In this document: positions 23,241 to 34,651 of the stretch, piece after piece
Position numbering within the stretch: the stretch's first letter is position 1
Layout of the letters: each line of letters opens with the position of its first letter
Assembly (NCBI RefSeq): GCF_027580225.2
Contig: NC_073343.2
Location: 992,001 to 1,056,000, forward strand
Direction of reading: 5' to 3'
DNA: 64,000 nt
From: Misgurnus anguillicaudatus
Taxonomy: Eukaryota; Chordata; Actinopteri; Cypriniformes; Cobitidae
The notes under the pieces: model-generated
Database searches by the model: none
What the model was told of the DNA's origin: nothing
Seen by the model: the letters and a program-made list of their open reading frames with translations, nothing else
Made by a program: the position numbers and the translations under genes

Positions 23241-26200
23241 TGCTGGTCAAATTTACACATTGCACCTTTATAAACTATAAATTTTATTTATCAATCAAAA
23301 GCAAATTTAACTTCAATAGTAGAAAAACAGAATACTATAGAAGTCAAGTGCTCAAAATATCTGTGTTTAGCAGAACAAAGAAATTGATACAGGTTTGTAA
23401 CAACTAAGATAAGTTTTTTGCGAGGGGGGGTGAACTATCCTTTTAAATATTTCATTTAACCAAATAAAAAAGGAATTTCTACATATAAACTGTATGAAAA
23501 AACAGAGTCAACGCTGTTGATTTTTAATGCTTTTATTTACCGATTAAAAGAAAATGCATTCGTTCAACATTAAGTCAAATCAACATTCGGCTGGTTTACC
23601 CAATATCTGTCAGTTAAGTTTTTCATAGATTTTTTTCTTCTTTATCGTGGAACCTCAAAGATCACATTTCTCATTAAAAATCTTCCCACCTGGCATGTTC
23701 ACACCTGTGCCAGAGTACTTGCTTGTTTGCAGATGTACATATAAAATCCAATGCTATGTGTGCTCACCGGAGACAAAAAGTTAGACAGAACACACCTGCC
23801 CAAATATTAAACATTTAAGATGGTAAAACCATTTTTGCTAAACAACAACGCTTATAAACTTTGTTTATCATGTTCATAAATAGAACCCGGACATGTGTTG
23901 CATAAAAGTATATACGTTGATATACGTGTATATATACGCGTATGCATGTTATCTTATTTAACTTCCCGTTTAAGTTTATAAGGTAGCAGCGTGGTCTTAG
24001 CACTGCTCGTGCCCCATGATGGCCACTTTTTTATTGCAAACTGTCCTGATTTTAAACAAATGCACAACATTCGTACCACTTATAACTGGGGCCTGCTGGC
24101 CAGTCTCACAGAGACCATGTCTGAAACCCACGGTCGCCCCTGAATCTGAGTTGGCTTCCGAAGAATCTAGATCTTAAAACAATATTAATAACAATAATAA
24201 GGCCAAGTATTGTTGCGAGTTAGGTTGTTTCTATTTGAGTGACAGAAAAAAAATGAAATAAAATAAAAACAAGAGCCACTGGATCATATGCATTTCATTT
24301 GCATAGTTTTTGTCTCCGCCTTTCCACGAGCCGGCCAAAAATAAAGATCGTCGAGCTTTGTAACCGGCTTACAGTGGGAATGTTGGATTGTTGGTTTAAT
24401 TGTAAAAAGTTGTCAACCACAAACTCCACTTTTTACCCACAAGGTTGATCGGAAAAGCTTTAACAGGCGATTCTTTTCCAAGGTGGGATTCATAGCAGCC
24501 TCTGTACGTACAGCTTTCTCCGTACTACGTGAGATTGTGAAATGCATATAACGAAAAGCAAAAACTTTGGGATCCAACCACCGACTGGTCTAAACATTCA
24601 CGTGTGATAAATTAAACATGCGCCCGTCTCAAATGACTTCACCAGTCGTATGCCGATTCCAGATCCCGTCCAAGCCCTAACCAAAACATAAACGAAATAA
24701 GAGTAAAAAAATAATCATTTCATGCAGACATTTGGCCATTTTCGTTTTTATCTCCCCAGTGGAATGTTCCTAACACGTCTCATAGCAGCTTAAAGGTCTG
24801 ATAGAACCAACCTTGATTTTATCAATAGTTAAATTACATTCACTTTTCACAGTGAAACAGGTGCATTGTAAGAGAGATCTAACGCATGTTGACCTAAGCC
24901 ACAGCACAGCTGTGGACCACCGCTCAAGTCCAACCTCCCTTCCGTTAGTACATTTATCTAATAGTAGTTGACGTAATACAAGTAGTAGTAGTAGTACATC
25001 TCGGCCGATCAAGCGTCGGCCCTGCCCTCTGCCAGCATGTGGGCACTTCGAAACGCGTATCACCGTGATCTTTGGCAGCGGGCGCCGACAGAAGTTAAAT
25101 CCAGTGACTGTTGAGAAGATCATTTCTTTATGGAAACTCTCATGGTGCGAGGCCTGAGCAATTGGACTATCCTCCGTACATCTAACGGAAACCCTGAGAA
25201 AGGCCGTTTCCTGTTTACTGCAGAAAAAGCGGTGCGCTTTGTAACGAACGTACCCTTCTTCTAACGTATGCACTTTTCTGAAAGTTTACACTTTACATAT
25301 ACACGCACGAACAAAAAGAAATGACGGATTAAATGTGCCATGTCTTGCTTGTCAGAAATGAAACCTATTCTGGCTTTATAGGCACGGTATGAGCGTTTTA
25401 GCGGTTCGAAAGAAGACTGACCAACACTGTTGTTCTCAATCAACTCCAGTCCTTATCCAACATGGAGCAAATTCAATATACAACAAGCTCTAGATAAATA
25501 AAATGCTTATTTTTGGTGCTCTACTGAAGTAAAAATACAGAATCTCACTACTGGCACTCTCATATTGAGATTCACATTCATTCAAGCACTTCTGGCATCT
25601 ATGTCAACGCACCTGAAAACTACCTTTTCTTTTTTTAAGACCATGGTTTATTCAAAATGAGCAAAATTTCGATTATTTTAAAATCTCACATCATCAATTC
25701 TCAAACCCTTTCGCTTTCTGTGCCGCAAACTGCAGAAAGCGTTTTCTTCAATGTTGACACAGGTACCATAATAGGTTGTAAACCTGTCGCCGTTTATTCA
25801 AGCTGAATCTCCGTGTTGTTTCGCATTTACAAAATGTATAGTAACATTTATACACAGATAAACTCCTACTCCTTCATGTGCCAAGAGCTGTTGGATCTCA
25901 TTGGGTAACTGCTTTAAAACTTTCTTTGGATCACTAATAACAAATCTTAACAAGATCACTGCTTGGTTACCCTCGAAAAAAACACTTGCATATAGAGATC
26001 TTTCTTAAGCTGCCACTTTGGCTGTAGGTTTGTATTAAGCGCATCTATCAAGGATGATTGGGCGATGGCTTTCGTTTCAAACTTGGTTTGGCTTTGATAA
26101 TCCGTGCCACCAAAATATAGGACGATTCGAGGTCTTACAGAGTTAGCGAGGCAACTTAATGGTTTAAAAAAGTACTCTGCTCTTCGACGGATCACTTCAT

Positions 26201-26789
26201 TTATCCAAGCATGCAAAAAAATAGATATGTTCTCGAAAGAGGGGGATTATACCACTTTCAGGAAGGCTCGAGTTTGACATTCACTTATTAGAACTACGCA
26301 AGCAACCACAGCTTCTCTTAACTTAGATTTTTAAAAATGTGTACGAACAACATACGTAAAAGCAAACGACACACCAAGAATTTCAAATCGTAAAGAAGAG
26401 TAAACTAGAGAAATCAAAATAAAAGCCAGCTTTTAAAGCGCATTCTGTTGGAAGAGCTTTCCCACCTCCAAAAATCTACAAAATCTTGCCCATTTGAGCG
26501 CGTCGACCCTCTGAACGGAGCTTTAACAAAAGCTTTTGACTGGAAAAGTACCGCAAGTGCAGGAATCCTGAGATATGGAACAAGCAAACATCTGCCTCCC
26601 TCTATCTAATGTTTTACAGATGAAATACTGTGGTCTGGATTTTATCCAATCACTCTCGTCAACACATTTCCGTTGAGAATTACGTGCTAAATAAATGACG
26701 CTCCGTGTTGACGTTGAATAGATTGAATCAGAGTCGGGCGTGAAAAAATAAGGGGGAGTTTGAAGGCAACTGTGACTCCAGAAGAACAA

Positions 26790-26894
26790 TTAAAACTGAC
26801 AGAACAGTTGATTGTTTTCACTCTCGCCGTAACCATAATCTTCATTTTCCTTGTCATAATTTTTGCCTACCTGAGACAGACGAAAAAACTTCAT
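26790..26894 (-). other. Unassigned exon-like short reading frame
   Basis: On the minus strand an ATG at 26894 opens 34 codons (MKFFRLSQVG..., then an acidic Tyr/Asn/Glu stretch, ending LFCQF, stop at 26792-26790). A strong splice acceptor (pyrimidine run then CAG) lies at 26871-26873. Thus the 25 residues from 26867 could instead be a terminal exon. On the plus strand the same bases are open and read as a very hydrophobic single membrane span followed by YLRQTKKLH and a stop near 26897, but with no ATG. I do not recognise either protein. One may be a shadow of the other, or both may be chance in the 3' UTR. Confidence 0.2.
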
Positions 26895-26939
26895 TAAAAC
26901 AAAAACACAGAAAAGAGAAACACACACACACACACACAC

Positions 26940-27248
26940 CTATGGCTGGGCCCAGATATTGTGCTGGAGGGCGGTCAGCATGCAGGTGTCACACACCAGA
27001 CAGTAAACCTCTACGATTGGTTTCACCAGCAGAGGTGCGTCTACTTCCATGTCGAGAAAAACCAGCGGGAACTACGTCCCGAATGTGTCGTTTCCACCAA
27101 TCCTCACTTGCGAAACACGATTACATACAGAGAGGAAGGGGTTCGAACTGCTGTGGATCAGCCCCGTCCGTCCCTCGGCCGGAAGACTAATCTCCCTATA
27201 AAAAGGTCAACGAGAACGTGGGATTTCGTCGTTTTCGAAAGCCAAGAA
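26940..27248 (+). other. Open frame of about 100 codons, function unknown
   Basis: A GC-rich stretch is open on the plus strand from about 26940 to 27248 and ends GSTD then TGA at 27261. Composition is mixed and protein-like, but there is no ATG near its start and no convincing splice sites. It lies opposite the presumed fbxo33 3' UTR. No family is recognised, and chance is quite possible. Confidence 0.12.
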
Positions 27249-27606
27249 GGATCAACTGATTGAGGTAACTCCACGCTTTCTAGGGGGAACGGACAAAAGC
27301 GAGAGGATAAACGACTCACTGTACAACTTTTAAGCTAAGCTGTATAAAAGCCCCTCTCGAACATTCACTCGATAAGCTACTAAACCAATACCCAACTATA
27401 CTTCCCTAGTAATAAGCAGGATATATATATTTATAGATATAGATAAGATATAGATTTAAATATAGAGCTAATACTGATTAAACACAGCACATGTAAAGGA
27501 TTAATTCACACTACAAGGAAAACAAAAAGCAATGAAAAACAGAATATGTAAAATAAGAAAGGGCCCATTTAGTGAACGATCACCAAGCACAGGGGTTGGG
27601 TAACGT

Positions 27607-30600
27607 CTACATGCCCGCGCTGAAGCTTTGCATCTCGCGGTGGAAATGCTGAGTGGGTTCATTCAGGACCATGCTGCCATCCATGGAGGGTTGCCAGACA
27701 CGGTCCAGGCCCAGGGACACCTCCTTCACCAGATTATGGACGGGGTCACCCTCGATGTACACCAACTGGTCCGGGTCAAAGTCGATGCTTTCTTCTGACA
27801 CCTCCAAGACATTGAGGTTGGAGCCACGCAAGCGAGAAATGGCCACGAGGTTGTGGGACCACACAGTGTAGCCTGCGAAGCAAGGTAAAGAGTACAGTTT
27901 AAGGATTTAATATACCGGGTCCCTACACCTTAGTTAACTTCAAGGACCTTTCAAGGACTTTCCAGGTCCAAAACCCTCAAATTCAAGGACTAAATGTGGG
28001 GACACATTTCAAGTGAGAGCAAGGTTACATCGTGATACCTTTTAAAATACATCGTGTTACAGTTCCCTTTCGAGGGAACTCGCGCTGCGTCACTGCGGTG
28101 ACACTATGGACGCCTCCAGGGGTAAGTGTGTCTGAATGTGTATAACAAATTCAACCAATGGTGAGGCTTAACGACAGAAAAGGTGACGCAGCAACCAGGA
28201 AGTATATCGCTATCTGAAATACTGCCAAAGACGGCGTTACAGGGACGCAGGAAGTATGGCAAGGGAGACGCAGCATCTCGTTCCCTTCTCAAGGAACAAC
28301 AGTTACATACGTAACCCGAGATGTTTTCATGTGTCAAACACAACTAACTATGCAAAAAAGCATTTTGGTATTTTAACAGTTTAACTGTAATTACCATGAA
28401 TGATCAAGACAGCAAGGTGCACACAGCGCCAGGCGAGCAGAACCAGCGGGTCTTCATTACGGTTCACGCTGAGGTCTGGGAATGTGGCGTCATCTCTCAT
28501 CAAGATGAAGTGGGTGAGGGTTTTGTGGTACTGTTGGGAGATGAGCTCCACCACACCATCCGTCACCAGCGTGCTGTAGCCGTCCAGGTGGATCCTCTCA
28601 AGGGGCACGCTGGGTTTCAGAACACGCAGAAGATCCTGACTGCAAACGTCCATAGCCATGATGTAGACACGCAGGTTTGTGCTGCAGCGCACCAGGCCTT
28701 TCCAATCGTCCTCGGTTGCCGTACCATTCAAAGGCTTGACGTCTGAAGCAGCGCCGTTGAGTAGGAGGGAAAGGCGATGAAGCGGCGCACGGTCAGCGGA
28801 GGCGAGGAGACGGCACATGTCGGAGGTGAAGTCGCAGAAGTCCAGCGACAAAGAGCGAAGGTGAACGAGCCTCTCCACTTCAACTGTGGACACGAGGCTG
28901 GCCAGCTGGTTATCTAGCAGGCTGAGGTGCTCGAGAGAGCTGGTGCTGGCGTTCGATAAAGAAGCCAGAGAGCGAGGGGTCACCACACCGAGCATGAACG
29001 CAGACGATAACCACTTCATCTGCCTGCTGTTGGACAGGATCTCTTCAAAGAGCTGCTGGATTCTAAAAGACAGAAAAGCACAGCACACGTTAGTGTCCGA
29101 CAATGGAAATAATGCAAGTTTCTTTTTCGCTAGAGCCAACAATGCCATAACTTCCACCAAAATCGGTCATAATCACGGCCGTAGCCAGGTATGAGGTCCG
29201 GACCTTTACTATTAAAATTTTTTTTAATTAAAATGAATTAGTCATTTAAAATGACTCACATTGGCATCCTTGTATATAATTAAGTTTTGTAAGTTTACTG
29301 TATAGTTTAGCGTAAAATGATGCAGCTGTGAGACGCTGGCAGCCACGGGTGCAGTGTTGCCAGATCCCATTGTAAAAACTCCTCTTTAGACATAGTGTTT
29401 AATGTTTTAGCAATTAATGTGACACTATAAAAATGTATAAAGTGAGAATGTGTAGGTTACTGTTATCGATGTCTTATGTATTTCTGAAAGAATTATTTTT
29501 CTTTATGACTTTTGGTTTGTTTTCACACTAATATCTGGCAACACGGGGTGTCCAACACCTAAGCAGTTATCAAATGACACATCATTCAGCGTGGGCAGGT
29601 TATTGCTGACATGATATTACATTCGGATTATAATATTCATCATGATTATGTATGCAAGAAACACTTTGAACACTAAAAATCTGTAAAAAAAAAAATAACA
29701 CCGAAAGATGTAGAGCAATTAGGTTTAAATGAAATATGCAAAATATGTAAACATTAGCCATGAAAAATATAATAGATCAATGCACAGAATAGTACAGTTA
29801 CTAAGTGTACTTCGTTAATTTTTGGTGCACTTTTGCCCCTGAGATAGCTATTAACTCTTAACATCCCTAGACCTTACCAATTTTCAAACAATGGCTATGG
29901 CCATGGTCATAATATTTGCCAATTTTATAATAAAGGCCTTGATGCGTGATGCATCTCTAGTATATTACCAAACTGAACCGTGTTAACTTACTCTTTAATT
30001 TTCTTGCCGCCTTGGTCAACCTGGTTAAGGTAAGAGCTGTCCAAAACACCATCATCCTGCAGAATGCACGTGTCACCATAAAGACTCAAAGTCTGGAGGT
30101 TTCTGGAAAAAGATGTCAAAAAAAATTAACCCCTACTTATGAATATTATTAAATAATATCACATAAGTCACATTAGATAATATATGCAGCAGGCCAATAC
30201 AAAGAAAAACTAGCCAATCAATACCATCTGAGAGGAAAACACCAGACTGAAGTTTCACAATACATTTACAGCAAATGCATTCACAAAAAAAGCCTGTTGT
30301 GTAGATGTCAAACAGTTGTGAGTTTTGATTCCCTGCTTTTAAGACGAGCATTAAACGCATATTCAAAGTCTTGTTTAAACACCGTTTTGCAATATAATCA
30401 AGACATTATTCATGATTAATGTCAATGCTGTTAGCACAAAGCACGCAGCCATGTGATGCTTCAGCTGTGTTTTTCATGCATCGCAGCATGCGCAGACCGA
30501 TCAGCGTATGACATCGAGAGGAAAGACACGAGAGCGTTACGTAACGCGCAGGGTTTGTTTATAAGCGCCTGTCGAGCAAATATACGCAAAACAAACCAGC

Positions 30601-31094
30601 CAGAATTTTTATCGCTGGTGCAACAATAACGTCAATGTCAAAGCACGCACAATTGAGCTTAACTGTTAACGTTACCTGTTATTACGCAGACCACTGAGCA
30701 CACACAACACCTGGTCCAAATATGTCACCATCGCATCCTTCCAGCGCTCCGCGAACTGCGGGTCGCTCTCGACGGGCTGCGTTCCGCCGTGCAGCGGACT
30801 CAAATACCTGTCCACCGGGGCGAACTCCAGCCGCAGCTCTCGCACAAACGAACCAAATTTTCGCATGAGGAACTCTAACCGCGGGGTCTGTTCCGATCCG
30901 GAGCCGCCTCCGTTGGTTCCTCCGCCGACCCGCAGCTTGAGCTCGGTCCACAGCGCGGGGTAGAAGAGACACTCCCTCCAGCGGGAGCACACAGTCGAGG
31001 CCCGGAGCTTATCTCGGTCCGATAGGAAGGAAAATATGTGCACGATGAGCTCGCTGGGTAACGCCAAGGCTCCGATGCTACTGCACAGAGCCAT
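27607..31094 (-). CDS. fbxo33: F-box only protein 33
   Basis: FBXO33 is the substrate-recognition part of an SCF (SKP1-CUL1) ubiquitin ligase; YBX1 is the reported substrate in mammals. Four exons on the minus strand: 31094-30676, 30102-29992, 29062-28395, 27872-27607, with phases 2, 2 and 1, totalling 487 residues. The F-box is at about residues 10-55 (LPSELIVHIFSFLSDRDKLR then WRECLFYPALW). The rest resembles leucine-rich repeats; blocks such as QQLFEEILSNSRQ, NRNEDPLVLLAWR and the C-terminal REMQSFS match human FBXO33. The start at 31094 lacks the Arg-rich N-terminal extension of human FBXO33 (555 aa). The stop is TAG at 27609-27607. Exon 1 is GC-rich, as in a CpG-island first exon. The intron at 27873-28394 carries a transposon fragment. 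Confidence 0.95.
27916..28375. mobile_element. DNA-element fragment in fbxo33 intron 3
   Basis: This shares about 400 bp with 35694-36120, from CCCTACACCTTAGTTAACTT through an inner part with CAGTTCCCTTTCGAGGGAAC to GTTTTCATGTGTCAAACACA. The left end is decayed and the right end is missing. It resides between fbxo33 exons 3 and 4. Confidence 0.7.
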
Positions 31095-32471
31095 GGCGGA
31101 AAGCTATTAAGATGCGATGAAGGTTAAAAACGTAACCGTTATACGATTCCGTGAGTCTCCGTGCTCGTCCGTATAAACCTCCGCTGCGCGTTGCGGCTGC
31201 TTTGGTGAAAACAAACAACTGCGTGATGAGCTTTGCTTTCAATACTATTGGATCACTCCATTTTCATTTCATAACAGGGGGCGAGGAATGTTTTTTGAGA
31301 CAAAATGTGTACGTAAGAGAGCTAAGATGAAGGTTGAAGATGTTATGTTTAAGTGTATATAGCATTATAACAAATATGTATCGTACTGTGAATCATTTAA
31401 CTGTGTTTTTCGTGTGTTGCAAATTCAGCGATTAAAGGGGTTTTAATGGTTTCTTCCAAAAATGCCTTATTTTTGCCATACACCGAATGACCGAAAGAGG
31501 GCACAACACATTTTATTAACTTACATTTTATATAGATAAAGTTAAATGCTTATAGATCTTTTCAGTTAACCAGTGGCTAAGTAAATAAAAATATCACAAA
31601 TAGCACTTTCTGCAATTTATAAATTATTTCCAAAACAAGTAGATTACAGCCGTGCTGAATTGGAGTACAGAGAAACTTTGGGATACATGCATATTATTGT
31701 ATATTAAACTTGATTTGGGTGTGCAGTTACAATCTTTAAATTATTAATCATGCTTAATAAAATGTGATTCACATTTGCACACAATCTGATTAACAGCTAA
31801 TGTTTTTAAGGAGATATTAATTATTATAATTATGTGTTATTTTCTTAGGTACTTAAAGGTTAAAAACAGTGACTGGATCTATGATGATGCCTTAAACAGA
31901 TTCGTATAGGTCACTTCAGTGTAATCACGTGTGATTGGTAAACATAGGTAAAGACATTTTATCATCTTTCCTGTCATCATATTAAAATTATAACGAATTC
32001 CTTTAAATAAATGGTCACAAAGTTATTATACCATTGGGTTAAAATGGTACACTCCAAATAACTTCAGGCACGTTATTAGTATAGTAAATACATTTTTAAA
32101 TTAAATATATTGTAAACGAGCTCTTCTCCGATGCATAAAAAAGTACATCTATGAGTTACATTTGCACACTAAAACCATAGACTGTAAAAAAAATACACAT
32201 TCGCAAGTATCAAAACATATTCAACAGGTTCAGGTTGGAGTCTTGATTAAAATAATTTTAGTTATGTAATTATTTTACTAATAATTAAATTTTTTTAAAA
32301 TATTTGATAAACCTGGTCTATTGTGCGTGTGAATAAGCTACATACATATAATAAAAAAAAACTCTGAATCGAATGTGTTTGTATGTGACGTCACTTCCTG
32401 TGCAACACCCCGCTAAGCGGAAATGCACGAGCAAGCTTGAAGAAGGAAACAGAAAGGTTTGAAGATACGAC
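31095..32471. promoter_or_regulatory. Divergent intergenic region, fbxo33 / fam177a1
   Basis: 1.38 kb separate the two start codons. Next to fam177a1, TGACGTCA (32386-32393) is directly followed by ACTTCCTG (to 32400), a CRE-type site abutting an ETS-type site, about 75 bases before the ATG. The fbxo33 side is GC-rich to about 31200. The middle (31300-32350) is AT-rich and shows nothing else recognisable. No TATA box is obvious at either end. Confidence 0.5.
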
Positions 32472-33897
32472 ATGTCTGAGTTGTCACTGTACCTCACAAA
32501 CGTCAATGTGTCTCTGGGACAAACTATGGACACAGAGAAGGTAAAGTTTAGGATAATGATTGAGTTACCATGGAAACAAACGTTGTTTTGATCCTGTAGT
32601 ACAGTCGAGATACACCATTCTACTTCCTTGTTTGTTTTATTGTTGCATAGCGAGAAGCTAGTCACTAGTTAGTTTGTTGATACATACATGTGACGTATTT
32701 CATGTTTGACTGTAATGAGTAATGTAATCCAATTGCATTATATTAACATTTCCTTATAAATTCGCCTATTAAATTGCATATAATGCCAAATATCACGTAA
32801 TTATGGTTTGTATGCTTTACGTTTGTTATTTTATTAATGATTCCATCTGTAATGTGTGTTTGTATGACAATTGCATTCATTCTTAATGAAATGGTAATTT
32901 ATGTATAAAATAACAAGTTGATTGTAAAACGAAAACATGTCATGGTAATGTCTCTCCATTATAAAGCACTTTGAATTACCTTTGTTTATGTTTTAAATAA
33001 ATAAACATGCCTTGCCTGTTATTGGTTTAGAGCGCTACTGTGGTAAAGGATTTCGAAAATGTGGAACTTGGAGATCTTGGAAAGAAGCGGACAAAGGTTC
33101 CTCGCAGAACAATCTACTTTGCCAGTGGTGAAACCATGGAGGAATACAGTACAGATGAGGAAGAAGAGGAGGAGACAAGCCAAAAGAGCACTCAGTTGAG
33201 TCCAGTTGATACTGTAAGTAGCTATAAATTATAATTTGTTCATTATTCATTTGCATTTTTTAAACAATCAAGCATTTAGTGAGTATGCTTCTCTCATTTT
33301 AGTCAAAATTGACTTGGGGTCCTTATTTCTGGTTCCAAATGTGGAGGGTGGCCACCTCTACTATCTCAGGTAATTCAATATTGAGATAAAGAATTTAAAC
33401 TCTGTCAAATCTATAGTATTCAATACTATACAATCATATGGGATTTATGTTATAACATACATTTTCAGTGAGAACTTTGATTGTCCTTATGATTGTGTTT
33501 TTCAATCTCTCAGTTTGTGACTATCTTGGTGAAAGAATGGCATCACTGCTGGGAATCACCTCACCAAAATATCAATATGCAATTGATGAATACTACAGGA
33601 TGAGGAAGGAGGTACATGCACTATACAAGTTAATATTTATTTTTACGAATGCTAGACAAATTACTGTTGGTGCAGCTAACAAACTTACGTTGATAGGAAG
33701 AAGAAGAGGAGGAGGAAAACCATCTCTCTGAGGAGGCGGAGCGTCGTTTTGATGAGCATCTCGGTCAGGAGAACCAACAGCCAAAAATTGAGCAACCAGA
33801 AGCAACTGCTTCTTTTGTGAATGTGACCTTTGAACTCGAACAAGAATCTCATACACAATCTGATGCCAACAAATTGCCTGCCCCTATTCCCTCCTAA
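32472..33897 (+). CDS. fam177a1: FAM177A1 protein
   Basis: FAM177 family protein of poorly defined role, reported at Golgi/endomembranes in vertebrates. Exons 32472-32540, 33031-33213, 33303-33369, 33514-33611 and 33697-33897 give 205 residues, stop TAA at 33895. The family core is clear: RRTIYFASGETMEEYSTDEE, then LTWGPYFWFQMWRVATSTIS, then SPKYQYAIDEYYRMRKE followed by a poly-Glu stretch. The middle segment is fairly hydrophobic and aromatic. Junction phases agree throughout (0, 0, 1, 0). It is convergent with ppp2r3c, as FAM177A1 and PPP2R3C are in mammals. The start ATG opens MSELSLYLTN; no earlier in-frame ATG was seen nearby. Confidence 0.95.
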
Positions 33898-34651
33898 AAT
33901 ACTGTATAATTGTTTGAGCATTTCAAACTTTTTTACAGTTTTACCATATGTAGGTACACGTTTTGCTTTTTTCAGCGTACCTGAAGTTGGCGTTTGAATA
34001 TGAAGGTAACATGTTGTTTATGCTTTGCTGACAGAAGGTCTTGCTTGAATGCAAACCTTATTTAACATTTCATAAAGCCATACACCGATCTTTCAATACA
34101 TAAGTAATCACTACAATGATTCTTTGTACATTTTGCAATTCAAAACACTATATCAGCTGCATGGATCACCGATCTCCAAGGTGCTGTCGATACTAGGAAT
34201 TAGTTATTATATTTAACATTTTTCTGTGTTTGTTTTGATGTTTTGAGTTGCTGAAAGTAGTTTAAGTGGTCATACGTGAACCACTTTCTCTTTATTAGGT
34301 CATATAATTGTTATTTTTCTAACAAAATACCCCTGTTATTATGGACACGATATTTTTGTGTTGTGCACATTGAGGAGTTAAATCTCTCTCTTGAAAACAC
34401 AAAAGCATTTTATTTTGAAAAATTGTATAATTTATTTGTCATCAATATTTTTTATTACACAAGTGAAAATATACCTACTTTTATATATCGTAGGTCAAAT
34501 AAAATACAATTCTTTTTGTACATAATAATACTTAATAAACATTTCAATTTACAACCAAGCTATTCTGTATAATCCTCTTGTGAGAATGTTTTCATGTCCA
34601 GAGCAGCACGGTTGGTCCCGAAGTACAATTACTTCAATGTAAGAAATGATG
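33898..34651. other. Overlapping convergent 3' UTRs, fam177a1 and ppp2r3c
   Basis: The stop codons of two convergent genes are 754 bases apart. Plus-strand AATAAA at 34498-34503 and 34534-34539 would end fam177a1. Minus-strand AATAAA (plus TTTATT) at 34451-34456, 34431-34436 and 34409-34414 would end ppp2r3c. The predicted mRNA ends therefore cross by roughly 50-150 bases. No repeat or other gene is seen. Confidence 0.5.

Larger units (their letters stand above)
23532..27606 (-). other. Probable long fbxo33 3' UTR, repeat-poor
   Basis: About 4 kb downstream of the fbxo33 stop shows none of the inverted-repeat elements that crowd both sides. Minus-strand AATAAA (TTTATT on plus) at 23532-23537 is one candidate end. 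Only simple tracts are seen: a CA run at 26921-26939 and AGT repeats near 24978-24993. Absence of insertions over this length suggests a transcribed, constrained 3' UTR, but no transcript evidence is available. Two open segments (26727-26894 and 26940-27248) remain unexplained. Confidence 0.45.

Noticed and set aside
24770..25273. 167-codon open frame on the minus strand downstream of fbxo33
   Set aside because: No recognisable domain, mixed low-complexity composition and no splice context. It lies in the presumed fbxo33 3' UTR, so chance is more likely.
30682..30990. Arg/Ala-rich minus-strand frame inside fbxo33 exon 1
   Set aside because: An alternative frame of the GC-rich first exon. The F-box frame is the real one.
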